Shown here piece after piece: positions 1-9,727 of a stretch of 64,000 nt of DNA. The notes below the pieces were generated by a model that ran no database searches, was not told where the DNA came from, and saw only the letters and a program-made list of their open reading frames with translations. How positions within the stretch are numbered: the first letter of the stretch is position 1; each line of letters starts with the position of its first letter. The position numbers and the translations under genes are program-made. The stretch covers positions 19,147 to 83,146 of the forward strand of contig DAOUPZ010000018.1 of assembly GCA_030625885.1 (NCBI GenBank), read 5' to 3'. Source of the DNA: Clostridia bacterium. Its GTDB lineage: Bacteria > Bacillota > DAOUPZ01.

Positions 1-654
1 CCGGCTCAAACCTTTCCCATGATGGTTAACAAATAATGCTTTTTCATCCCGATTACGAACTAACAACTGACGACCCTCTTCTATATATTGATTAACAAAC
101 TTAATCGCCATATCTCCCAGGGGAACAATTCTTTCCCGAGCTCCAGTGCCCCTGCATCGTAAAAATCCCATTTTTAAGTTAATATCTTCCTCACTGATAG
201 ATACTAATTCTGATACCCGGATACCCGTAGCATATAAGAGTTCCAACATCGCTCGATCTCGCAAACCTATAGCACCTGTTAAGTCAGGTTGACTCAATAA
301 TCTTTCCGTCTCCATAATCGTTAAGATCTGAGGTAACCGCTTTTCAGGTTTAGGCGTTTCTAAATGAGCAGTAGGATCTTTGATAAAATCATTTTCCCGC
401 ATAAGAAATTGATAAAAACATTTTACGACTGCCAAGTTGCGAGAAATGGTTGAAGTTGCTTTTCCTTTTTTCTGTAAATATAATAAAAAAGTAATAATGC
501 AGGCTTTATCAACTTTCTCCACATCTGTTATACTCTTTTCTTGGAGAAACACAAAAAAATTCTGTAAGTCACTCTCATATGCTATAATCGTATTTTGTGC
601 TAAACCTCTTTCCTTTTTTAAATATGTCACAAATTGTTCCAACCATTTTTTCAT
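1..654 (-). CDS. xerD: Tyrosine recombinase XerD-like, C-terminus cut off by left window edge
   Basis: Manual minus-strand translation from ATG at 654: MKKWLEQFVTYLKKERGLAQNTIIAYESDLQNFF...LRDRAMLELLYATGIRVSELVSI...HHGKGLSR; typical XerC/D N-terminal and core motifs. DUF4227-like gene upstream fits yqzK-xerD order. Confidence 0.88.
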   Translation of the reverse strand, partial: MKKWLEQFVTYLKKERGLAQNTIIAYESDLQNFFVFLQEKSITDVEKVDKACIITFLLYLQKKGKATSTISRNLAVVKCFYQFLMRENDFIKDPTAHLETPKPEKRLPQILTIMETERLLSQPDLTGAIGLRDRAMLELLYATGIRVSELVSISEEDINLKMGFLRCRGTGARERIVPLGDMAIKFVNQYIEEGRQLLVRNRDEKALFVNHHGKGLSR

Positions 655-786
655 CTTTACCCAACCTCACTTATCACTCATTAATATACCGCCAATTAGC
701 TTTTATTAAACATGAGTCCATAGTCTTCTTTATTTATTCCACATTTTAGCAACTGATTCCTGCACATTTATTTCTTTCTCTCTTTT

Positions 787-1014
787 TCATTCTTGAATTT
801 CACGGTAAGTCCTTTGAAATTCAAAAACAAATTTGTCCAAAAGAGTATCTTGAGGCATTTGATCTACTTTCATGACACGATTAGGCACTACTTTTCTCTC
901 TCCGGTAGCAACAGGCATCAAAGGCTTGGTAATCGTCAAAAACACAGGAATAATAATCGCAAGAATAACAACTAAAGCAATAAGTTGAAAAACCATTTTC
1001 AAACGTGGCTTCAT
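787..1014 (-). CDS. Small single-TM protein, YqzK/DUF4227-like
   Basis: MKPRLKMVFQLIALVVILAIIIPVFLTI... one TM segment, located just upstream of xerD as in Bacillus yqzK. Confidence 0.5.
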   Translation of the reverse strand: MKPRLKMVFQLIALVVILAIIIPVFLTITKPLMPVATGERKVVPNRVMKVDQMPQDTLLDKFVFEFQRTYREIQE

Positions 1015-1290
1015 ACTAATTTGAAATGAAACGGACAATAAAATCACCTCCCACTCTATGATTATGTTAATTTCATGCAGAGTAGAACTGATAGTATTGT
1101 GGTATAATGTTCTATATATGAAAAGATTTTAACGTACATATTATCACTGCTATTAGAAGCAGGTAGGACGCTCCCTCTGGTCGCTTGTAGCAGGTAGCTG
1201 TTCCCTACCTGCTCTACTTAGCGTTTGACAATAAATTCAAGGAATCAACACTTCAAATTCTTACAACAAAATCTGGGAGGCATATATAGC

Positions 1291-2550
1291 ATGCGTATTG
1301 CCGGAATCATTGCGGAATATAACCCTTTTCATAACGGGCACTACTATCATATTGAACGCACACGGGAAGAAACCGGAGCTGACGGCATTGTATGTGTCAT
1401 CAGCGGTCATTTTACCCAACGCGGTGAACCCGCACTCGTAGATAAATGGGCAAGAACAGAGATGGCACTACAAAGTGGTGCTGACGTTATTCTGGAGCTG
1501 CCAACCGTTTTTGCCACAGGCAGCGCACAATACTTTGCTAGAGGCGGCATAGCAACCCTGCAAGCGACAGGGGTTATCGATCATTTATCATTTGGCAGCG
1601 AAACACCCCAACTAGAGCTGCTCCAAAAAATTGCTTCCATCCTCTCGCAAGAACCCTCTCTATATAAAGAACACTTAATCGCTCATCTCAAAAACGGTTT
1701 GAGCTACCCCCATGCACGTATGCAGGCTTTATTGAATTACCTAAAAGCAATTGATCCCTCATCCATTGAAAGAATAGAATATATTCTAAAACAGCCAAAT
1801 AATATCCTGGCCATCGAATACCTTCAAGCGTTACAATATTGGAATTTTTCGATATCTCCACTCGCAATCGAGCGCCTAGGCACATCTTATCACGAAGAAC
1901 AGTTAAATGATCGTTCATCCCTCTCCAGTGCAACTGCCATTCGGAAACAGGTTCTGTCAGGAAATCATTTCTCACGTATTAAACCGTATATTCCTGAACA
2001 CGCTTTATCCATTTTAAACAGGGAAATTAAAAACGGAAAAGGTCCGGTTATGTGGGAAAATTTATCTCAAACGCTATTGGTTTTGCTGCGTCAGGCTACA
2101 CCTCAAACATTAGCACACTTCCCTGAGATGGAAATCGGACTTGAAAACCGTTTTCTCCAGGCTGCCTATCAATCAACAACTTTAACTCACTTATTAGAGC
2201 ACGTTAAGACGAAACGTTATACCTATACACGTCTCCAACGCATCTTATGCTATATCTTATTGGGATTGACAAAAGAAAAACAAGGGAGATTAATTGATGA
2301 TGGCCCTCAATATTTACGTATACTGGGGTTTTCTCAAACAGGCCAACAGATTCTTCAACAAATGAAACACCATGCCGCCTTGCCTCTGCTCACGACCATT
2401 GGCAAACATACCTTTTCCAAACAATCACAAACATTTATAGATATGCTGAAATTAGACTTATTGGCAAGCGATCTTTATACCTTAGCTTTCCCTGATGTAA
2501 CCAGACGAACAGGAAACTGTGATTATTACAAGCAAGTGATTAGAATATGA
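1291..2550 (+). CDS. tmcAL: tRNA(Met) cytidine acetate ligase TmcAL / YlbM-type nucleotidyltransferase
   Basis: MRIAGIIAEYNPFHNGHYYHIERTREETGADGIVCVISGHFTQRGEPALVDKW; HxGH-type nucleotidyltransferase motif; ylb synteny. Start moved to ATG 1291 after gggagg. Confidence 0.9.
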   Translation: MRIAGIIAEYNPFHNGHYYHIERTREETGADGIVCVISGHFTQRGEPALVDKWARTEMALQSGADVILELPTVFATGSAQYFARGGIATLQATGVIDHLSFGSETPQLELLQKIASILSQEPSLYKEHLIAHLKNGLSYPHARMQALLNYLKAIDPSSIERIEYILKQPNNILAIEYLQALQYWNFSISPLAIERLGTSYHEEQLNDRSSLSSATAIRKQVLSGNHFSRIKPYIPEHALSILNREIKNGKGPVMWENLSQTLLVLLRQATPQTLAHFPEMEIGLENRFLQAAYQSTTLTHLLEHVKTKRYTYTRLQRILCYILLGLTKEKQGRLIDDGPQYLRILGFSQTGQQILQQMKHHAALPLLTTIGKHTFSKQSQTFIDMLKLDLLASDLYTLAFPDVTRRTGNCDYYKQVIRI

Positions 2551-2573
2551 GAAAGACGGCTGAAGCCGTCTTT
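2551..2573 (+). terminator. Intrinsic terminator after tmcAL
   Basis: gaaagacggctgaagccgtctttc hairpin immediately after stop codon. Confidence 0.7.
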
Positions 2574-2733
2574 CAGTTGACAGTTGATAGTGGACAGTTG
2601 ACAGTTAAAAAAACAAAACCATAAAGAAATAAAAATAAATTCTACTTCGCTAGCGAACAATTTGTTGTAAGTTCTTTATATGTCATGCAATAAAGAACTT
2701 ACATTACAGGTTTGCAGGAAAAGCGAAGGAAAG

Positions 2734-2772
2734 ATGGGGACATTCTATGAGGCACGAGTGGTGTGTCCCCAT
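2734..2772 (+). repeat. GGGGACA hairpin repeat, copy 1
   Basis: atggggacattctatgaggcacgagtggtgtgtccccat. Confidence 0.9.
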
Positions 2773-2848
2773 GTTGCCAGAGCAATTCTAAATGTAAAAA
2801 CTTTAATGCAATTTATATAGTTTGCTGATACATTATTATTTGATAAGA

Positions 2849-2880
2849 AAAACACCAGATGAATATTCATCTGGTGTTTT
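2849..2880 (-). terminator. Perfect palindromic terminator after sepM
   Basis: aaaacaccagatgaat|attcatctggtgtttt, 32-bp perfect palindrome with A/T tails. Confidence 0.8.
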
Positions 2881-2885
2881 CCTTA

Positions 2886-3881
2886 TTAAGCAACATTGTC
2901 TAACGTATTCAAAAATTCCATCGCATCTTTAAAATTTTCCACGGGAATCAGCTTAATATCTTTAGCCCCTTGCTTAGCCTCCTCAAGGTTATTAACAGGA
3001 GCAAAGAAATATTCTGCACCTTCCCGCTCAGCAGCAATCACTTTTTGCTTAATACCGCCAATCTCACCCACATCTCCATTAATATCAATCGTTCCTGTTC
3101 CTGCAATACGATATTCTCGTGAAATATCCTCAGGTTTTAACTGATTATAAATCTCTAATGAAAACATGAGACCCGCTGAAGGCCCTGCAATATTTTCTGT
3201 ATCGAAATTAATGTCTACAGGAAGATGGTATTCAAGATCTTGCGTTACAACAAGTATCTTTACAACAGGCTTACCCGGTTTCTCAGGCACTTCTCCAGTC
3301 TTAACGTCCGTTTCAAAAATTTCTTCTCCCCGTTTTACCTTAAGATGTACCGTATCCCCCACCTTTCGATCTTGAACCGCATTGACCAACTCTTCGGAAA
3401 CAATGACTTCCTTCCCGTCTACCGCTTCAATCACATCTCCAGCTTCTAATTTTCCCTGGGCAGGACTATCCGGCAACACCTTATGAACCGTCACCTTTCC
3501 AGAAACATCTACTTTTTCCCCGGCTTCCTTCAAGGCAACAATACCGGATGAAAGTTGGCTTTCTTCCATCATGATTTTCATAATTTCTAAATATTCATCC
3601 ATATCTATATCCTGCGGCAACATTTGGGTTGCAGGGATGACATCGATATCAGGATTAAGCATTCCCCAAATAAGCTTTAAAGTACTGGCCCGCTGGGTAG
3701 AAACAGCAGTCAATAAAAAAGCCCCCTGATCATCGTCATCTCCATTCTCAACGGAAACAATTTGGCTCAAATCCGTAGCAACGCCTGGTTGAATGATGAA
3801 ATAATTAACTGGATAAAACACAAATAAACCTAATAAAACAAACAAAACAATAATCTTTAAAAACGATCTGATTTTTCTCAC
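2886..3881 (-). CDS. PDZ plus Lon-type serine protease, SepM/YlbL family
   Basis: N-terminal TM, PDZ-like segment (VHKVLPDSPAQGKLEAGDVIEAVDGKEV), Lon catalytic Ser (NIAGPSAGLMFSLEIY) and Lys (GGIKQKVIAAEREGAEYF). Confidence 0.9.
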   Translation of the reverse strand: MRKIRSFLKIIVLFVLLGLFVFYPVNYFIIQPGVATDLSQIVSVENGDDDDQGAFLLTAVSTQRASTLKLIWGMLNPDIDVIPATQMLPQDIDMDEYLEIMKIMMEESQLSSGIVALKEAGEKVDVSGKVTVHKVLPDSPAQGKLEAGDVIEAVDGKEVIVSEELVNAVQDRKVGDTVHLKVKRGEEIFETDVKTGEVPEKPGKPVVKILVVTQDLEYHLPVDINFDTENIAGPSAGLMFSLEIYNQLKPEDISREYRIAGTGTIDINGDVGEIGGIKQKVIAAEREGAEYFFAPVNNLEEAKQGAKDIKLIPVENFKDAMEFLNTLDNVA

Positions 3882-4739
3882 TTATTTCCCTTCCTTCTCC
3901 TTAATCACTCGCCATATATCAGGCAAAACAGCTTCCGCTGCCAGCATTCCACATGCTATACATTCTTCCCGCCTTTCAAATTTAGCCGTTGAAAATTCTC
4001 CTACTTGAGGTCGGATAAAAATATCTGCATCAGGAACATAGGCTTGTAAAGCATGATGATCTAAAATTTCAATAGACTGCATAATAATATCACACGCATT
4101 ATTCACTTCATTAAAATGAAAATCCGATCCCACGTCAACCCCAATAATCACATCCAACCCCAAATCGCGAGTTTCCCTTACCGGTACACGGCTGGTTACG
4201 CCCCCATCCACCAATGTTCTTCCCCCTAAAATAACAGGTTCAAAAATACCCGGTATAGAAATACTCGCACGAACAGCTTGAGCGATCTCCCCTTCTTGGA
4301 AAACAACCGCTTCTCCCCGTTCAATATCAGATGCAATGACTGCCAAAGGAATATTTGCTTGTGCAAATGTTTTCTCTTTCGTCAAAAGTCGTATAAACTG
4401 ATAGATTTTTTCTCCGTAAATAATACCTTTCCGAGAAAAAAAAACTCTCATGATTTCTTTCATTTTTTCTTTGGTCACAAAATCCCGTGGAGAAATGACC
4501 GGATCAATCAATGTCCTAATATCTAAATTATATACTAATTTTTCTAGTAGTTCTAAATCTATACCCGTCGCATAAAAAGCGCCTACTACAGCTCCGATAC
4601 TAGAACCCACTATATAATCAATAGGAATACCTTCCCGCTTTAAAACCTTTAATACACCAATATGTGCTAAACCCCGCCCCCCTCCAGACCCTAAGGCAAG
4701 TCCTACTTTTATCTTGTCTTCCTGCATATCACTCACCAT
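3882..4739 (-). CDS. Patatin-like phospholipase family protein (YlbK/RssA type)
   Basis: GSGGGRGLAHIGVL, GSSIGAVVGA (GxSxG), DGGVTSRVPV motifs. Confidence 0.9.
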   Translation of the reverse strand: MVSDMQEDKIKVGLALGSGGGRGLAHIGVLKVLKREGIPIDYIVGSSIGAVVGAFYATGIDLELLEKLVYNLDIRTLIDPVISPRDFVTKEKMKEIMRVFFSRKGIIYGEKIYQFIRLLTKEKTFAQANIPLAVIASDIERGEAVVFQEGEIAQAVRASISIPGIFEPVILGGRTLVDGGVTSRVPVRETRDLGLDVIIGVDVGSDFHFNEVNNACDIIMQSIEILDHHALQAYVPDADIFIRPQVGEFSTAKFERREECIACGMLAAEAVLPDIWRVIKEKEGK

Positions 4740-4991
4740 CTAGTTGTCAATCTCCCTTTACTGTACAATTTATTTTATAAATATGTCTTATCTTATTCTT
4801 ACAAAAACAAAATAGACCTGAAGCATATCTTCTCATGTCATCCCATATATATTATTGGAAAGATTTAAAAAATGCTGAAGGCTGAAAACTGATAGCCAAA
4901 AGCTGAAAACTAAAGATAATGACAAAAGTCTTTTGAATGTTTCTTTAGCCTTTAGCTTTATGCCTTAAGCCATTAATACCTGGAGGAAAAA

Positions 4992-6188
4992 ATGAACACA
5001 TCTTCTTACCGCTGCCACATCACAAATATAGCCTTTGCTTTTAGCAGCCTATTTATAGCTCTCTGTATGGTTTTTTCTCCGGAACATACTTTACTAGCCT
5101 CTAAGAATGGCATAAAAATTTGGTGGGAAACCGTTTTCCCTGCTTTGCTGCCCTTTTGTATCATGTCTGATATCCTGGTTGGACTAGGCGTTGTACAATT
5201 CGTAGGCGTTTTATTAGAGCCATTGATGCGTCCGCTATTCAACGTTCCGGGTACCGGTGGTTTTGTATTAGCTATGGGTTTTGCGAGCGGCTACCCAATT
5301 GGTGCTATTTTAACAGCACGCCTGCATGAACAGAATCTCTGTACACCTGCTGAAGGAGAGCGTCTTGTTACGTTCACAACAACATCTGACCCCATTTTCA
5401 TTGGTGGCGCAGTCGCACTAGGGATGTTTGGCAATGGTCACTTAGCGCTCCTACTAATGTTAGGCCACTATTTATCCAGCTTAATCGTTGGCATCATCTT
5501 TCGATTTTGGAAAAAAGGAGATGCCTCATCAAGTCCGCTTACATCATCTGATCCCATCATCTTAAAAGCCTTCAAGGCCTTATTTGCTGCAAGGAAAAAT
5601 GATAACCGACCCATAGGAAAAATAATGGGTGATGCTGTGCGCCAGGGATTACAAACCTTATTATTAGTTGGCGGATTTATTATTCTATTTTCTGTGCTAA
5701 TGGAAATGCTAACCCTAATCGGTTTCATTACAATGGTAACACACTTCCTGTCTAAGCTTACTGTCTATCTTCATGTAGACCCATTGTTATTAGATGGATT
5801 AGTCAAAGGCTTTTTTGAAATGACTAACGGTCAAAACGCTCTAAGTCAAACAAATGCCCCAATAGCCCAAAAAATGATCGCTGCCAGCCTCTTACTGGGA
5901 TGGGCTGGCTTATCGATTCAAGCACAAATTTTAAGTATTATTCAAGATGCAAATATCAAATCCAATGCTTTTGTTATTTCCAAAATGGTCTACGCCATAA
6001 TAGCCCCATTTATCACTTTTATTTTAATCAAAATTAATCCGCTTCTGCTTGATGTGTTTTCTCAACCATCCATTCCATCTCTTACGGGACTATTCTCTCT
6101 TGAAAAAATGTTATTAATCTTTATCATGACTCTAAGCTGTTTATTATTACTCAGTTTATTCTGCCATCTCTTAAAGAAAACGACCTGA
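4992..6188 (+). CDS. ylbJ: Sporulation integral membrane protein YlbJ
   Basis: Multi-TM nucleoside-transporter-like protein (GFASGYPIGAILTARLHEQ), ylbJ position next to ylbK/ylbL. Confidence 0.85.
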   Translation: MNTSSYRCHITNIAFAFSSLFIALCMVFSPEHTLLASKNGIKIWWETVFPALLPFCIMSDILVGLGVVQFVGVLLEPLMRPLFNVPGTGGFVLAMGFASGYPIGAILTARLHEQNLCTPAEGERLVTFTTTSDPIFIGGAVALGMFGNGHLALLLMLGHYLSSLIVGIIFRFWKKGDASSSPLTSSDPIILKAFKALFAARKNDNRPIGKIMGDAVRQGLQTLLLVGGFIILFSVLMEMLTLIGFITMVTHFLSKLTVYLHVDPLLLDGLVKGFFEMTNGQNALSQTNAPIAQKMIAASLLLGWAGLSIQAQILSIIQDANIKSNAFVISKMVYAIIAPFITFILIKINPLLLDVFSQPSIPSLTGLFSLEKMLLIFIMTLSCLLLLSLFCHLLKKTT

Positions 6189-6196
6189 AAAATTGC

Positions 6197-6664
6197 TTAG
6201 GCCTCTTGAGGCAACTCATTATTTCTTACTCTCAACTGTTGCTGTCCATTTTGCACGGTTGACAAAGCACGCCCTAATTGAAGTTCTAATTGGCTTAATA
6301 CAGTTGCAGCATATTCATCCGCCCCTTGACGAATATCCAAAGCAATACTCTGCGCTTCCTCAAGAATTAATTGGCTTTGTTCTTTGGCATACTGTACAAC
6401 CTCATTCTCTTCTGCCATTTCTTTCACCTGCTCCTGCGCCTCAAGTAAAATCCCATTAGCCTCTTCCCGTGCCTCTGCTAAAATTTCTTCCCTTTCTTTC
6501 ATCACCATTTTAGCTTCTCTCATTTCGTTTGGTAAATTGAGTCTGATTTCATCAATCGTATCCAATAATTTTTCCTTAGAAATGAGGGATTTGTCTGAAA
6601 AGGGTACATTAGAAGCTTTGTCTACCATTTCCTCCAATTCATTAAATAAAGTAACTAAACTCAT
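6197..6664 (-). CDS. Coiled-coil protein resembling ATP synthase B/H subunits
   Basis: MSLVTLFNELEEMVDKAS... long Glu/Ala-rich coiled coil (EEILAEAREEANGILLEAQEQVKEMAEE); adjacent to coaD. Confidence 0.55.
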   Translation of the reverse strand: MSLVTLFNELEEMVDKASNVPFSDKSLISKEKLLDTIDEIRLNLPNEMREAKMVMKEREEILAEAREEANGILLEAQEQVKEMAEENEVVQYAKEQSQLILEEAQSIALDIRQGADEYAATVLSQLELQLGRALSTVQNGQQQLRVRNNELPQEA

Positions 6665-6668
6665 CTTC

Positions 6669-7178
6669 TCATTCCTCCCGTCCATTTGATCCCAAATGAT
6701 ATTTTTCTATCGTCCTTCTGGCAATCGTTTCCGGTACAAAATCAATCAACTGTAAATTATTCTTACCAAACATGGCAATTTCTTTGACCATGCTGGAGCT
6801 TAAAAAAGAATACTTACTACTTGTCATCAAAAACATCATTTCCATCTCTGGCGCTAATTTAGAATTCGTTAATGCCATCTGAAATTCATATTCAAAATCG
6901 GACATTGCTCTCAGTCCTCTTATAATAACAGATGCGCCTTTTTCACGTGCATATTCAACGGTTAACCCACTAAAATAATCAATTTCTATGTTGGGAAGAT
7001 GCTGCGTAATCTCATACAGCATTTCGATCCGTTCATTAATTTTAAATAATGATTTCTTACGCGGGTTATCCAAAACCCCTACAATCAACTTATCAAAAAA
7101 ACGTGAACTACGCTCTATAATATCCAAATGACCATTGGTTGCCGGATCAAAACTACCTGGATAAATTGCAATTTTCAT
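6669..7178 (-). CDS. coaD: Phosphopantetheine adenylyltransferase
   Basis: [35 protein letters not shown]... and [34 protein letters not shown]. Confidence 0.97.
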   Translation of the reverse strand: MKIAIYPGSFDPATNGHLDIIERSSRFFDKLIVGVLDNPRKKSLFKINERIEMLYEITQHLPNIEIDYFSGLTVEYAREKGASVIIRGLRAMSDFEYEFQMALTNSKLAPEMEMMFLMTSSKYSFLSSSMVKEIAMFGKNNLQLIDFVPETIARRTIEKYHLGSNGREE

Positions 7179-7776
7179 TTTTTCCCTCCTCTAAACAACG
7201 ATTAGAAAAATCAATCCTATAAAAGGAAATCATCGTATCACCATACCTATTTTGTCTGGCTAAAAGCAAATGACCCATTCTTTCAGGGTATTTCTCTCGC
7301 CGATGGTGCTCTACTAGAACCATCCCATCTTCTTCTAATAGATTATTGTCGTTAATTTTTTGTAAAGTAGGTAAACTCATATCTTTTTCATAAGGGGGAT
7401 CAAGAAAAATAATGTCAAACTTGCGTCCCGCATTTTGGAATTTTCCTAAAGCAGAGATAACAGAATCCCTAATGACTTGTGCGTCATTTTCAAACCCTGT
7501 TAAAGCTAGATTATCCCGAATCACTTTAAGCGCTGCAGGATTATTTTCTACAAAAACACTTTCTTTACTCCCTCTACTTAAAGCTTCTATTCCCATGTTA
7601 CCAGTTCCTGCATAAAGATCCAAAAATAAACACCCGGGAATATATGGACCTAATATATTAAATATTGCCTCCTTCACTCGATCTGAAGTAGGCCTAGTCT
7701 TCAACCCTTTAAGGGCTTTTAGTCGTCGTCCTTTAGCCTGTCCACTAATAATACGCACTTCGTTGTTTACCTCCAT
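7153..7776 (-). CDS. rsmD: 16S rRNA (guanine(966)-N(2))-methyltransferase RsmD
   Basis: [16 protein letters not shown]-type start, [41 protein letters not shown]. Confidence 0.95.
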   Translation of the reverse strand: MEVNNEVRIISGQAKGRRLKALKGLKTRPTSDRVKEAIFNILGPYIPGCLFLDLYAGTGNMGIEALSRGSKESVFVENNPAALKVIRDNLALTGFENDAQVIRDSVISALGKFQNAGRKFDIIFLDPPYEKDMSLPTLQKINDNNLLEEDGMVLVEHHRREKYPERMGHLLLARQNRYGDTMISFYRIDFSNRCLEEGKNENCNLSR

Positions 7777-8232
7777 ATATATTAGCAGGTAGCTCGTTCC
7801 CTACGGTCACTTGTAGCAGGTAGCAGGTAGGCTTTATTTGATAGGCTCTGCTTTTTCCAATAAAGTTCTTTACTAACCATTAATAAATTATAAAAGCTTC
7901 CTCATAATCTACCACTTATATTTGAAAAGTAATTATTCACAAAACCTTCAAATCTCAACTAACCTTTACTGTAAAGGCTCAGACTTTCTAATTATATCCT
8001 ACCGCCTACCTGCTGGTTGCTACCTGCTTCTTTTATCTTTTCCTACCTGCTGTTCCTTTGTATTTCTTTCTTATTTTACCACATGATGGTTTTTTTATCA
8101 TCTTGAATAATCTTTTTAATATAGTTAACATTTACTATTTCCATTTTACATATTTTTGTTACATACACCTCATAATAATAGTGAATATTTTTGTCAATGT
8201 TTTTCTGTTTAATTGTAAAGGAGGACGTATTT

Positions 8233-8445
8233 ATGACACAGGAATTCATACCTGGATATGCTAAGGAAAACCCACAGGTTCTTGCTTCTGTCGCCTACAA
8301 AGTTCGATCTGATTATGGTCTTGATCCAGAACAATTAATGAGTGCCATATTGGAGGGAAAAAACACTCAAGAGATCGCTCAAGAATTGGGTGTCCCTGAA
8401 GAAACTGCCCGAGAAGCCATAAAGGTTTTGGGTTACCACTGGTAA
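8233..8445 (+). CDS. Small HTH-like protein, paralog 1 of 3
   Basis: RBS aaaggagga; MTQEFIPGYAKENPQVLAS...LDPEQLMSAILEGKNTQEIAQELGVPEETAREAIKVLGYHW. Confidence 0.75.
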   Translation: MTQEFIPGYAKENPQVLASVAYKVRSDYGLDPEQLMSAILEGKNTQEIAQELGVPEETAREAIKVLGYHW

Positions 8446-8461
8446 AAGGAGGTGAAATAAA

Positions 8462-8653
8462 TTGGCTAACAAAGATTTTGAATCTCAGTTAAGTCCTGAA
8501 GCTTGTGTTTTTGCAGAAACAATGTACGGTATCAATCGAAGACAATTATTCGATGCTGTTTTAAATGGTAAAAATAGTATGGAAATTGCTCAAGAACTTG
8601 GTATTCCTAAAGAAACGGCTCAACAAGCCATCAATATTTTGGGAAACAAGTAG
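8462..8653 (+). CDS. Small HTH-like protein, paralog 2 of 3 (TTG start)
   Basis: RBS aaaggaggtgaaataaa ttg; INRRQLFDAVLNGKNSMEIAQELGIPKETAQQAINILGNK, clearly related to the preceding ORF. Confidence 0.75.
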   Translation: MANKDFESQLSPEACVFAETMYGINRRQLFDAVLNGKNSMEIAQELGIPKETAQQAINILGNK

Positions 8654-8718
8654 TAAGAAAAAGGTAAGTAATCCCGCTTACTACTTACTTTATTAAACAG
8701 CAAAGGAGGTGAAACCTT

Positions 8719-8933
8719 TGGCACGTAAAACTAAAAAAATCTGTGATAAACACACCCCATTAAGTGAAAAACAAGCAAAAGCTTTAGAATCTAAACTAGG
8801 TATCGATACATCTATTTTCGCAGAAACGATGAGTGCTCAACACACAGACGAAGAAATGGCTGAGGCATTAGGCGTTGATGTTGCAACTGTAAAAAAAGCT
8901 TATGAAATTATTAAGCACAGAGAAAAATGCTAA
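8719..8933 (+). CDS. Small HTH-like protein, paralog 3 of 3 (TTG start)
   Basis: RBS aaaggaggtgaaacct ttg; LARKTKKICDKHTPLSEKQAKALESKLGIDTSIFAETMSAQHTDEEMAEALGVDVATVKKAYEIIKHREKC. Confidence 0.7.
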
Positions 8934-8945
8934 ATATCCCACCAT

Positions 8946-8983
8946 CAAAAAGAAATAGCAGGCTTTACTGCTATTTCTTTTTG
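8946..8983. terminator. Bidirectional intrinsic terminator
   Basis: caaaaagaaatagcag-gcttta-ctgctatttctttttg between convergent genes. Confidence 0.85.
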
Positions 8984-9723
8984 ATTCTATGTCTCGCAAT
9001 CTCAATCGCGTCCTTGTATGCACGCGCTTCCAATTCTCTATTCAAACGAGGGTATGAAGCTGTTATCTCTTTCTTTTGTTGTATTCTTTGTAAGATAAAG
9101 TCTACTAACCAAAAGTTAGTTGCTAAAAAAGCACCTTGCAGATTTGTGCCGATTGCTTTTTTATAACAAACCCCTTCTACCCCATCCCTGCCATTATTAC
9201 CTGCACCAATATGGATTTTACCTAATGATTTTACATTGTCTTCTAAGAAAATATGCCAGTTATGGTTTTCAAATCCCACCATCCAATGTTCTTCACCTGT
9301 CAACGCTTCTTTAATCAGTACGTCTCCCACAAACCGTTCCTGTTGTTCTTTAACTTGCATCGGAAATAAACCAATTCCCAAGTCTATTGCTTGCTCCCCT
9401 TTAACCATCATTTTCCCCAAAAAAGGCACACTTCCTCCACAACTCAATAATTCATGACCCGTTTCAACGGCTTCTATTAACGCATCCCCATTATACTTTT
9501 TCAGTTCTTTGATCATGATACTTTGTGCTTCCGGAGCTGCATCCCCTACAAAAATAAAATCATACCTGGATGGCGACAATCTCTTCCCCAAAGGAATACA
9601 TTCTACCGCTACATTATACCCACACCATTCACAGTTCTTTTCAATCACATAAATATTTCCCTGGCTGCCCCCGTTATTTAATACTTCAGGATATAAGTTG
9701 CAAATCACGACATCCATATTCAT
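8971..9723 (-). CDS. gatD: Lipid II isoglutaminyl synthase, GatD-like glutamine amidotransferase subunit
   Basis: MNMDVVICNLYPEVLNNGGSQGNI, nucleophile region LLSCGGSVPFLGK, GFENHNWHIFL, GNNGRDGVEGVCYKKAIG; follows murT. Expected catalytic His is Gln (see findings). Confidence 0.85.
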   Translation of the reverse strand: MNMDVVICNLYPEVLNNGGSQGNIYVIEKNCEWCGYNVAVECIPLGKRLSPSRYDFIFVGDAAPEAQSIMIKELKKYNGDALIEAVETGHELLSCGGSVPFLGKMMVKGEQAIDLGIGLFPMQVKEQQERFVGDVLIKEALTGEEHWMVGFENHNWHIFLEDNVKSLGKIHIGAGNNGRDGVEGVCYKKAIGTNLQGAFLATNFWLVDFILQRIQQKKEITASYPRLNRELEARAYKDAIEIARHRIKKK

Positions 9724-9727
9724 CCCC

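Noticed and set aside
1-654. Integrase marking a mobile island
   Set aside because: Sequence and DUF4227-like neighbour fit housekeeping XerD; no att-like repeats, tRNA or cargo seen.
437-709. 90-aa + strand ORF
   Set aside because: Antisense to the clear xerD reading frame. The same reasoning removes most other short ORFs in the track lying opposite conserved genes.
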